The notes under the pieces are model-generated. The model saw only the letters and a list, made by a program, of their open reading frames with translations. It searched no databases and had not been told where the DNA came from. This document shows positions 31,559 to 39,161 of a stretch of DNA of 64,000 bases, piece by piece. The stretch spans positions 79,760 to 143,759 of the forward strand of contig CAZJHX010000005.1 of NCBI GenBank assembly GCA_964545715.1. The letters run 5' to 3'. The translations under genes and the position numbers were made by a program. The number at the start of each line of letters is the position of its first letter. Positions within the stretch are counted from its first letter, which is position 1. Origin of the DNA: CAZJHX01 sp964545715 (GTDB lineage Bacteria > Myxococcota_A > UBA9042 > GCA-2863065).

Positions 31559-32797
31559 GTGGCCTTTGAACGGCGGTTTACGGACGACCTGGACGCTCTG
31601 CGGAGTCGCCTTGAAGAGCTGCGTACGCTTCCAGAAGAGCGTCGCGCGGCCGCAATAGATAACCTTGTCACGATGGCGGACCGCATTCGCGCCCAGGGGT
31701 CGATCCTGCGGTCGGTCCTGGACAGCATGGGCGAGGGCGTCATCGTCGTCGACGAGGACGGCAGGTACATCCTGGTCAACCACGCGGCGCGGCGGCTGGG
31801 CGTCAACCCCGACGTCGAGCGGCCGGTGGCTGCCTGGAGCGCCGACTCCGGTATCTTTGACCCGGACACGCTGGCGCACTACGAGACCGACCAGCTGCCG
31901 ATCAACCGCGCGCTCACGGGAGAGTCGGTAGACGATGACGTGGCCTTTGTGCGCTTTTCAGGTCGCCCGGAGGGGATGTGGATCCGCTCCAGCGCGCGCC
32001 CGCTGCAGGCCGAGAATCACGGGCAGGGCGGCGCAGTGACCGTCTTCAGGGACGTCACCGAGCAGGTGCAGGCGCGCGAGGAGCTGTCCGAGCGGGCCGA
32101 GGCGCTGTCGCGGTCCAACTCCGCGCTGGAAGAGTTTGCGTATGTCACCTCCCACGATCTCCAGCAGCCGGTGCGCACGATGTCCAGCTACGCCCAGCTG
32201 CTTCGTGAGGACTACAGCGAGGTGTTGGATCCGGTCGCGCAGAAGTACCTGGCGTTCATCATCGACGGGGCGCAGCGGCTGCACGAGCTGATCCGCGACC
32301 TGCTGGCGTTCGCGCGCGCGGGCCAGACGGACGCCGATCTGGAGCAGGTCAACCTCAACGACGTGCTCGTGAACGTGCAGGCGAACCTGGGCCAGGAGAT
32401 CGCGGAGTCACGCGCGGTCGTCGAGTGCGGCAAGCTGCCGACGGTGCCCGGTCGTCGCTCGCTGCTGACCCAGATCTTCCAGAACCTGATCGGCAACGCG
32501 ATCAAGTACCGGGGCGAGGCGTCGCCGATCGTGCGGGTCCAGGCCATCGCTCATGCGCGAGTGTGGCTGGTCTCGGTAGCCGACAACGGGATCGGCATCG
32601 AGCCCGACAAGCGCGAGCAGATCTTCCGCATTTTCCAGCGCCTGCACACCCGCACCGAGTACACCGGCACCGGGATTGGCCTGGCGATCACGCGACGGAT
32701 CGTCGAACATTACGGCGGTAGGATCTGGGTCGACGCCAGCGGGCAGGGCGGCTCGATCTTTGAGTTCACGTGGCCCCGAGAGGTGGTCGGACCATGA
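31559..32797 (+). CDS. PAS-domain sensor histidine kinase (phytochrome-type kinase core)
   Basis: A 412-residue soluble kinase. A coiled-coil N-terminus leads to a PAS domain (about 45-165, VLDSMGEGVIVVDEDGRYIL), then a HisKA region with the phosphoacceptor in FAYVTSHDLQQPVRTM, then the ATPase domain: N box QIFQNLIGNAIKYRG, G1 VADNGIGIEPDKR, F box IFRIFQRLH, G2 GTGIGLAI. The S-H-D-L-Q-x-P class is that of phytochrome-like kinases. No chromophore domain or membrane segment is present, so it senses a cytosolic cue. Its stop overlaps the start of the response regulator gene. Confidence 0.92.
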   Translation: MAFERRFTDDLDALRSRLEELRTLPEERRAAAIDNLVTMADRIRAQGSILRSVLDSMGEGVIVVDEDGRYILVNHAARRLGVNPDVERPVAAWSADSGIFDPDTLAHYETDQLPINRALTGESVDDDVAFVRFSGRPEGMWIRSSARPLQAENHGQGGAVTVFRDVTEQVQAREELSERAEALSRSNSALEEFAYVTSHDLQQPVRTMSSYAQLLREDYSEVLDPVAQKYLAFIIDGAQRLHELIRDLLAFARAGQTDADLEQVNLNDVLVNVQANLGQEIAESRAVVECGKLPTVPGRRSLLTQIFQNLIGNAIKYRGEASPIVRVQAIAHARVWLVSVADNGIGIEPDKREQIFRIFQRLHTRTEYTGTGIGLAITRRIVEHYGGRIWVDASGQGGSIFEFTWPREVVGP

Positions 32798-33222
32798 GTC
32801 AGACCCGTCATATTCTGCTGGTGGATGACGAGGAGTCCGATGCGGATCTCACCCGTGTCGCCTTTCAGAAGGCGGGCGGTGATTACACGATTCACGTCTG
32901 TCGCGACGGCGCCGCAGCGCTGCGGTTCTTGAACCAGCACCAGGAGTACGCGGATGCGCCGCGGCCGTCTTTGGTTCTGCTCGATCTCAACATGCCCCTG
33001 CTCGGCGGCCGCGAGGTGATCAAAGCGCTGAAGCAGGCGCCCGGCCTGAACCGCATCCCAGTGGTGGTGCTGACGTCATCAGAAGCCGACCGCGACATAC
33101 GCGACGCCTACTCGCTGGGGGCCAATGCATATATTGCTAAGTCCCCGGACTTCTTGAGGTTTGTGGCCGACGTCAAGTCGGTTTGTCTGTTCTGGTTCGA
33201 GACGGTTTCGCTGCCGGACTAG
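32794..33222 (+). CDS. Rcp1-type single-domain response regulator
   Basis: A 142-residue receiver protein without an output domain. The acidic pocket is LLVDDEESD, the phosphorylated Asp in LVLLDLNMPLLGG, the switch Thr in VVVLTSSEAD and the Lys in NAYIAKSPDF. Extra residues between beta3 and alpha3 and the general pattern match the small regulators that pair with phytochrome-type kinases. It is coupled to the kinase gene (ATGA at 32794). Its stop shares the palindrome CTAG (33219-33222) with the convergent lipoprotein gene. Confidence 0.92.
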   Translation: MSQTRHILLVDDEESDADLTRVAFQKAGGDYTIHVCRDGAAALRFLNQHQEYADAPRPSLVLLDLNMPLLGGREVIKALKQAPGLNRIPVVVLTSSEADRDIRDAYSLGANAYIAKSPDFLRFVADVKSVCLFWFETVSLPD

Positions 33223-33968
33223 TCCAGCCCGCCCGGCACATAATCCGCTTCGTTTGTGATCACAATTCGTGACACTGCGCCGGGTTCGCGCCTGAAGAAG
33301 GTGATGGTGTGCGGGCCCTTGTCCCAGTCCTGCAGCCACGGGTCCGTGACGTACTCGCAGACAGGCGCCTCGATCGCGCGCTGGTTCAGGCGGGTCCACT
33401 TGTAGTCATCGCCCTGGCCGGTGCAGTCCACCTCGAAGATCAGCGCCGGGTTTGGTTGGCCGTCGACCTGCACGAAGTGCGAGTCTGAGCTGCCCTGGTC
33501 GCGCCCGCGGACCCAGACGGTGAAGGTGTCCTTGCAGGGCAAATCAATGTTGAATGTGGCGCTGCCGTCGCTGTTCTCGGGGCCGTAGATCACAAAGTCC
33601 TCGCCGGGAAACGAGCTCTCGACGATCTCCCAGCCGTCCAGCGTGGCGTCGTCGGCCTCCAGCGTGATGCGGATATCGTCCGTGCACTTGGAGAAGAAGT
33701 CGACCGTGGTGTCGTCCAGGTCGAAGTCGGTCGTGCCGTCCTCCGGGGGATCGGGCTCTGTGTCGTCCGCCCCGCCCCCGGTGTCCTCGCCGCCCTCGGG
33801 CGTAGGCGTGGCCTCTTCGCCTCCCGTGTCCGCCTCGGCTCCGTCAGTGGATCCGTCGCCGGTCACCTGCTGGTGGACCTGGAGATCGGCCCCTTCCGGG
33901 TCCTCCGAGCCGCATGCGGCCAGCACCGCCGCGCAAAGTACTGAGCACCATCGTGTGCGCATCATCAT
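33219..33968 (-). CDS. Lipoprotein of unknown function, last gene of the VTC operon
   Basis: A 249-residue lipoprotein (lipobox VLAAC) with a long acidic Gly/Glu/Asp/Thr linker (about residues 20-90) and a C-terminal beta-rich domain containing DIRITLEADDATLDGWEI and FTVWVRGRDQGSSDSHFV, suggestive of a carbohydrate-binding or Ig-like fold. It lies 19 nt downstream of the porin gene and is probably the fifth gene of the VTC operon. Of three adjacent Met codons, 33968 is the outermost chosen; the difference is trivial. Confidence 0.7.
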   Translation of the reverse strand: MMMRTRWCSVLCAAVLAACGSEDPEGADLQVHQQVTGDGSTDGAEADTGGEEATPTPEGGEDTGGGADDTEPDPPEDGTTDFDLDDTTVDFFSKCTDDIRITLEADDATLDGWEIVESSFPGEDFVIYGPENSDGSATFNIDLPCKDTFTVWVRGRDQGSSDSHFVQVDGQPNPALIFEVDCTGQGDDYKWTRLNQRAIEAPVCEYVTDPWLQDWDKGPHTITFFRREPGAVSRIVITNEADYVPGGLD

Positions 33969-33987
33969 GGGCGCATCATACCGCAAC

Positions 33988-35001
33988 TCATCGCACCTGC
34001 AGTTGCACGCGTACGCGCCACCCGTCGGGGTCCAGGGCGCCCGCGCCCGGCACAGGGCGGTGCAGTAGGCCGACGTCGATGGTGGCGCGCAGGTGCCGGC
34101 CGAAAAAGTAGCCGTTCAGGGCCGCGGTCGCCTCGTACCAGGTGTCGGTGTCGCTGGGGAAGAGGCCGGCCCACCGTCCTGCGATCTCCAGCTGGTCGAT
34201 GAATCGGTAGGCGGCGTGCGCGTACAGGCCCATAGCGTCCTCAGCGTCGGTGCCGTCAGCGCCGGAGACCTGCACGCTGAGCGTCGCGCCGCGCAGCTTG
34301 GCGATGGCGTCGGCCTCCCATCTCAGGCCCTCGCTGGGCCCCGTATCGTCCAAGAAGTACATCGCCGCCGCGGCGCCACCGACCCGCAGCGGGCCCCGGG
34401 CGGCGTCCGTCTCCGAGAACCCGCGCAGACCGGGCATGGCGCATTCGATACGGCCCGCCAGCATTGGATGAAACTGCGGGAAGCCCTCTTCGCGGGTGTC
34501 CAGATAGCGGTCCAGGTCGAAGTCGCTGAACACGCCAAACGCCCACTTCAGCCCGCTGCCGCGCCTGAAGCGGTTGTGCAGCATGAGGCCGATGTCACGC
34601 CCCGAGCCGAACACGCTCTTGAGCAGCGTTCGGTCCGCCGCGCCCTGATTTGCGGCGGTCGTCAGGCGTTGCCGGCTGAAGGGCCGCTTGAAGTGCCCGA
34701 CGCGCACCTGAAGGTGCTTCTTGATGGCCCGCACGTCGGTGTAGGCGTTTTTCAGCTCCACCGCGAAGTCGCCGAAGTCGACGCTGAAGTTGTAGCGCAG
34801 CGCTTTGCCGAAGCGGCCCTTGAGCTTGAGCCGCGCGCGAGGAATCGTCAGTTGGGTGTCGGGTGCGTCCTGTTCGTCCCACAGAAGACGCGTCTGCAGC
34901 AGCGCCTGCACGCGCACGCTGTCGGTGTCATCGGCCGGAGGCTTCTCCGCCATGGCCGGCAGCGCGGCCAGCAGCACGAGCAGCGGCGCGACCCCCCTCA
35001 A
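33988..35001 (-). CDS. Phosphate/polyphosphate-selective porin (OprO/OprP family)-like
   Basis: A 337-residue outer-membrane barrel. The start is TTG at 35001, overlapping the upstream stop (TTGA), and begins a signal peptide ending ALPAMA. OprO/P-type features are VQALLQTRLLWDEQDAP, PRARLKLKGRFGKALRYN, VRVGHFKRPFSRQRLTT, GRDIGLMLHNRF and a C-terminal aromatic-poor strand VRVQLQVR. In Pseudomonas these porins pass phosphate or polyphosphate. Its place behind a VTC polyphosphate polymerase gene fits a polyphosphate-related role. Confidence 0.8.
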   Translation of the reverse strand: MRGVAPLLVLLAALPAMAEKPPADDTDSVRVQALLQTRLLWDEQDAPDTQLTIPRARLKLKGRFGKALRYNFSVDFGDFAVELKNAYTDVRAIKKHLQVRVGHFKRPFSRQRLTTAANQGAADRTLLKSVFGSGRDIGLMLHNRFRRGSGLKWAFGVFSDFDLDRYLDTREEGFPQFHPMLAGRIECAMPGLRGFSETDAARGPLRVGGAAAAMYFLDDTGPSEGLRWEADAIAKLRGATLSVQVSGADGTDAEDAMGLYAHAAYRFIDQLEIAGRWAGLFPSDTDTWYEATAALNGYFFGRHLRATIDVGLLHRPVPGAGALDPDGWRVRVQLQVR

Positions 35002-36644
35002 TGCCGCAGCTTCTTTTCGACGAGCAACAGCCCGCCGAGCAGCGCCAGAATACCGCCGAAGACCAGCCAGCTGGACGTGTCCAGGTCGGCGCCGTTCCCG
35101 GTTAGCTCGGCGGCGGCCTCGATCAAGGGCTTGGGGTCCTCGCGGGAGTAGTCCGCCAGCGGGGGCAGCGCTTTGAGCAGCGCCTTTGGCCCGATGACGA
35201 TGCCCGCCGGACCCGGCATCGGCGTGTACGTGGCCAGGTCGATGGGCACGTCCGTACGCGTGTGCTGCAGCGTGACCCGGTCTGACTGCAGCGCCTTCTG
35301 AGAGCCGTTCTGCCACAGCAGGCACCGGGTCAGGGTGGCGCTGCCCGCAACTGTTCCCCGCCGTGCCGCCGCCTGCACTCCGGCGCGCCGCGAGAACGCG
35401 ATGACGGTCGCGCTGGCGTTGATCTGGGAGCCCTCAAAGGTCGAGATGCCTCGGCCGCTCTCGATCAGAAAGGACTCGGACAGGTCCAGCGTCGAGCTCT
35501 GACCCACGCTGATGCCCTTGCCGCCCGCGCGCTGCACCATCGTATAGCTGACCGAGAACATGCTCTCTTCGCCGGCGTCCACAGCGTCGTCACCGATGTC
35601 CCGCAGCTCGCAGTTCTCGATGCGGCCGGTGCTGCGCTCCAGATCGATGCCGTCGGAGGCCGCGTTGAACACGCCCGTGTTGGTGATGGTCACCATGGCG
35701 CGCTCGACGTGCACGGCGTCCTCACCGCGGGAGTCGTCAAAGCGGCAGTTGTCGATGACGGCCTCGGTGTCGATGAGCGTGAGCGAGCCATTCAGGTCCT
35801 CAGCGCCCGCAAACCATTGTGAGCCGCGGACGAAGTGCGTCCCCTGCAGCTTGGAGCCGGCGGACCCCTGCCCGAGCAATGCGACCACGCCCCACGGCCC
35901 CTCGCCGGCGGGCCGGATGGTGACGGGCGACTCGTTGGTGCCGTGCGCGATCAGGCGGCCGAACGCGAAGATGTTTCGGCTGGGCGCCAGATAGAGGGTG
36001 GTGCCTGCGCGCAGGTGCAGGGTGGCCCCGCGCGGCACGATGAGGTCGCGATCCAGCGTCCAGGCGCCCCGAGGGATCTCGTACTCCTTGGACTCGGCCA
36101 GCGGGATAAGGTTGGGGATGGCCTTGGCCCAGTCGGCGGCCTCGCGATCCGCCTCGAGGTGCGGGTCGGTGCCCTTGGGACGCTTGAGCGACCGGACGGC
36201 CGCGACGACGGCCTCGCCGGTCTCGCGCCGGACCAGCTCCAGATCCAGCGTTCGCGAAAGCTTGCGGCGGGCCGAAAGGCGCATCCAGGTGGTGTCCACC
36301 GGCGCCGCGACCAGCAGCCGGCTGGTCGGCAGGCCGATCCGGTCGCCTTTCCATTCATAACGCGCGGGGCCATCGCGGTCGGCGGCGACCATCCGCATGC
36401 GCACGATGACGTCTCGGCTGCTGTCGTCTGTGACCAGGACCAGCTCGGACGGGTCGCCTGGCTTGTCCGGCGCCGGTAGGGCGATGCGCTTGATCGCCAC
36501 AGGGATCACTCCCGAGTCATCACCGATGGACAGCGCGATGATCGGCGCCAGCGTGTCCGTTACGGCGGGCGGGGTCGCGATGCCCTGCACTTCGACCGGG
36601 ACCGCCGTGGGCACGAGCAGCGCCAGGACGACGAGGGAGGTCAA
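34998..36644 (-). CDS. Right-handed beta-helix protein with C-terminal membrane anchor
   Basis: A 548-residue exported protein. Start is TTG at 36644, overlapping the DUF4956 stop (TTGA). After a signal peptide (VVLALLVPTAVP) and an N-terminal beta region, residues about 200-430 show pectate-lyase-like beta-helix rungs: IVPRGATLHLRAGTTLYLAP, DGIDLERSTGRIENCELRDI, GDDAVDAGEESMFSVSYTMV. A C-terminal hydrophobic helix (WLVFGGILALLGGLLLVEKK) anchors it. Between DUF4956 and the porin, it may present or bind a polyanion at the envelope; no catalytic residues can be pointed out. Confidence 0.8.
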   Translation of the reverse strand: MTSLVVLALLVPTAVPVEVQGIATPPAVTDTLAPIIALSIGDDSGVIPVAIKRIALPAPDKPGDPSELVLVTDDSSRDVIVRMRMVAADRDGPARYEWKGDRIGLPTSRLLVAAPVDTTWMRLSARRKLSRTLDLELVRRETGEAVVAAVRSLKRPKGTDPHLEADREAADWAKAIPNLIPLAESKEYEIPRGAWTLDRDLIVPRGATLHLRAGTTLYLAPSRNIFAFGRLIAHGTNESPVTIRPAGEGPWGVVALLGQGSAGSKLQGTHFVRGSQWFAGAEDLNGSLTLIDTEAVIDNCRFDDSRGEDAVHVERAMVTITNTGVFNAASDGIDLERSTGRIENCELRDIGDDAVDAGEESMFSVSYTMVQRAGGKGISVGQSSTLDLSESFLIESGRGISTFEGSQINASATVIAFSRRAGVQAAARRGTVAGSATLTRCLLWQNGSQKALQSDRVTLQHTRTDVPIDLATYTPMPGPAGIVIGPKALLKALPPLADYSREDPKPLIEAAAELTGNGADLDTSSWLVFGGILALLGGLLLVEKKLRH

Positions 36645-37345
36645 AGCTCGATCTCCTCCCGCGTCGCGGTGAGGTGCACGTCCTGGACGCCGTCGATGCT
36701 CTGCAGCTGAACGATGGCGGGCTGCGGCTCTCCGCTCAGACTGACCAGGTAGGTCGCTTCGATACCCCTGTCCCCGTCAAAGCCCTGCAGCGTCAGGACC
36801 ACAGCGCGCTTGGCGAGGCTGGCCAGCAGCTGTGGTACCGAGGCGGCCGCGGTCTCTCCCGTGTAGACGATGCGCAGCAGATAGTCGTCGCGCACGCGCG
36901 AGCCGAAGCGCAGCCACACCAGGACGATGATGACCCCCGAGATGATGACCGTGCCCGCCAGCGCGACGAGAAACCGCCCCGTGCCGGCGGCCATACCGAT
37001 GGCCAGCACCAGAAACACGTAGGCGATGTCCTTGGGGTCTTTGACAGCCGTTCTGAAGCGCACCAGTGAGAGGGCGCCGAAGACGCCGAATGCGCGTGCC
37101 AGCGAGTCGCCGATGACCATCATGACCAGTGTGCCGACCGCAGCCAGCATCACAAGTGTGAGGGCAAAGGACGCCGAATACTGCATGCCGCGGTGGGTGC
37201 CGCGATAGACCATGGCGACCACAATGGCCAGGACCACCGCGACGAGCACGCTGGTGCTGGCGCGTAGGGCGAGCTGAACCGGATCGCCGACGTCGGCGCC
37301 GGCCAGGTCGCTGGTAAACGGGTTGGAGATGAGGAGGGTGATCAC
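36641..37345 (-). CDS. DUF4956 membrane protein
   Basis: A 234-residue inner-membrane protein with about four hydrophobic helices and the DUF4956 signature FGALSLVRFRTAVKDPKDIA, followed by a cytosolic ACT-like C-terminal part. DUF4956 genes are regularly found next to VTC-domain polyphosphate polymerase genes, and the VTC gene is 12 nt upstream here. It probably serves as the membrane partner or channel of the polymerase. Start GTG at 37345 chosen because it directly precedes the first helix. Confidence 0.85.
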   Translation of the reverse strand: MITLLISNPFTSDLAGADVGDPVQLALRASTSVLVAVVLAIVVAMVYRGTHRGMQYSASFALTLVMLAAVGTLVMMVIGDSLARAFGVFGALSLVRFRTAVKDPKDIAYVFLVLAIGMAAGTGRFLVALAGTVIISGVIIVLVWLRFGSRVRDDYLLRIVYTGETAAASVPQLLASLAKRAVVLTLQGFDGDRGIEATYLVSLSGEPQPAIVQLQSIDGVQDVHLTATREEIEL

Positions 37346-37357
37346 TGAGCACTCCTA

Positions 37358-38161
37358 TCAGGTGCGGCGTCTTGGCGCGTGGTAGAGAAATGCGGTCGCG
37401 GGCCAGGTCAGCCCTTCGTCGATCAGCGCGTGGCCGCGACGGGACTCGAAGAGAGGCGCGACCGTGTCCATGACATGGGTGTATTTCGAGACGGCCTGTG
37501 GCTGCAGATCCATGCCGTGGATGATGTGCTGCATCCAGTTGGGCATGCATTGCGTGAACTTGATCTCCATCACAAAGCCGCCGACTGCGGGTCGCAGGCC
37601 GAAGCCGTTGCGATGCGGGTGCAGCACGTCCGTGTTGCGCCCGGAGATCTGAGAGTCGAACGTGATCCGCAGCCGCCGCGGCCCGGGCTCGGTGTAGGCG
37701 CGGCGCCGGTAGCTGACCAGCACGGTTGGGCGCAGCCCCGGGTAGCACAGCGTCCGCCAGATGTTGCGGTGGCTGGCGGAGTCGTCGGGGCGCCAGTTGA
37801 AGCGCAGCCATCGCAGCAGGCCCTCGCCGTCGAGCTCGGTCGGGGCCTCGGCCGGCAGCACCAGGCGACTCTTGTAGCCCAGCCCGCCGCGCTTGTGTTT
37901 CAACTCCAGAAACACGACGTCGCCGGGGTTGTTGTCCGTCCCATAACGGCGCAAGCGCACCTTGATGCGGCCCCAGACGCCGGCCAGCTTGCTGTCGTAG
38001 CACTCCAGGGTCGGCGTATCGAAGTACAGCGACCGGATCAGGTAGTTTTCGGCGCCCGGCGGGGTGTGTTTGTCCAGCGTCATGTGCGGGTCGACGGCCG
38101 CCATAACACGCTGGGCCTTCTCTTCCGTCAGCCGGTACTTGAACTCGTAACGCAGGATCAT
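37358..38161 (-). CDS. VTC-domain polyphosphate polymerase
   Basis: A 267-residue enzyme of the VTC family, a tunnel-fold polymerase that in yeast makes polyphosphate from ATP. Conserved elements are RYEFKYRL, IRSLYFDTPTLECYDSKL, KVRLRRYG, VFLELKHKRGGLGYKSRL, RPTVLVSYRRRAY and GGFVMEIKFTQCMP; the basic and acidic residues alternate as expected for the tunnel lining. It is the first gene of a five-gene operon (DUF4956, beta-helix, OprO/P-like porin, lipoprotein) that suggests polyphosphate synthesis coupled to envelope functions. Confidence 0.9.
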   Translation of the reverse strand: MILRYEFKYRLTEEKAQRVMAAVDPHMTLDKHTPPGAENYLIRSLYFDTPTLECYDSKLAGVWGRIKVRLRRYGTDNNPGDVVFLELKHKRGGLGYKSRLVLPAEAPTELDGEGLLRWLRFNWRPDDSASHRNIWRTLCYPGLRPTVLVSYRRRAYTEPGPRRLRITFDSQISGRNTDVLHPHRNGFGLRPAVGGFVMEIKFTQCMPNWMQHIIHGMDLQPQAVSKYTHVMDTVAPLFESRRGHALIDEGLTWPATAFLYHAPRRRT

Positions 38162-38228
38162 TCGACGCCATCGTATGCGCTACATCCCTTTGCATCCAGA
38201 TCGTGACACGTGGTAAGCGGTTGACCCC

Positions 38229-39161
38229 ATGCGGCTATCAGTACTGTTAATTGCGGCCATCACGCTCATGGCCTCTGTCGCGTCGGCGGAAGTGAAGACG
38301 AAAGTCTTTCTGAACGGCGTGCCCACCCCGGTCTATTTCAACGACGGCGACAGCTTTCGGGTGCTCGGCGGCAAGCTGAAGGGCAGCAAGGCGCGCCTGG
38401 CCGGCTTCAACACCCTGGAGAGCTACGGTCCGGCCCACCTGTGGGGCACCTGGACGATGGATGAGCTGTCCCGCTATGCCACGCTGGGGACGCTGAACGC
38501 GCGTCGCGGCACCTGGCGGTGCACGTCGAACATGGAGAAGGACGGCTACGGGCGCATCCTGTGGGACTGCCCGCAGCTGCAAGTGGACCAGGTGCGCAAG
38601 GGCCTGGCGCATGCGATGACCGTGACCAAGGACCCTGCGGCTCCGGAGCTGGTCAAGGCGCAGGCTGAAGCGATCAAGGAGCGTCGCGGCATCTGGGCGC
38701 ACGGTGTGCCTCCGTTTGTGATGACGTCGCTGCACTCCAGCACCGAGGGCAGCAGCAAGGGTCCGTACAACCGGCTGATCTCTTCGGCTGACGGCCACTC
38801 GGAGTCCTGGCAGCACACCGACGCCTACCGGGAGTGCCAGAAGGTCTGCCAGCCTGCTGATGACGCTGATGACTCCAAGGTGGCCGCGTTTATCGTGGAC
38901 CTGCGCGAGGCCGCGGACATGAAGGACGCCCTGAGCGGCTACACCGACGACGCGCTGACAGCGCTGGTCAAAGCCTTTGTCACCGACGGCTCGATCAGGG
39001 CCGGTCTGCAGGACGAGTCGCGGCGCGGCATCATCGAGCTCCACGTCTCGCGCGCAGCGGCGGCCGGCCGGCTGACCACGAGCGGGCGGCCGGTGTCGTG
39101 CATGGTCTACGTCAACTACAAGCGCCGTTACGGCCCGACCCGCGCGAGCTGTCTGCAGTGA
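38229..39161 (+). CDS. Secreted thermonuclease-like (SNase fold) protein
   Basis: A 310-residue exported protein (signal peptide ending SVASA). Residues about 25-165 match staphylococcal-nuclease-like proteins: YFNDGDSFRVLGGKLKG (metal Asp region), ARLAGFNTLESYGP (catalytic Arg and Glu positions, the usual PE reading LE), and the Arg region RGIWAHG. Residues 170-310 form an additional helical domain of unknown role. It is first of a coupled series; the next gene starts with GTG inside its stop codon. It could degrade extracellular DNA, but the active site is only partly canonical. Confidence 0.78.
   Translation: MRLSVLLIAAITLMASVASAEVKTKVFLNGVPTPVYFNDGDSFRVLGGKLKGSKARLAGFNTLESYGPAHLWGTWTMDELSRYATLGTLNARRGTWRCTSNMEKDGYGRILWDCPQLQVDQVRKGLAHAMTVTKDPAAPELVKAQAEAIKERRGIWAHGVPPFVMTSLHSSTEGSSKGPYNRLISSADGHSESWQHTDAYRECQKVCQPADDADDSKVAAFIVDLREAADMKDALSGYTDDALTALVKAFVTDGSIRAGLQDESRRGIIELHVSRAAAAGRLTTSGRPVSCMVYVNYKRRYGPTRASCLQ

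Noticed and set aside
28757..31879. 1040-codon minus-strand frame
   Set aside because: Shadow of the seven-domain lipoprotein and histidine kinase region; no recognisable motif, and it contradicts two well-supported plus-strand genes.
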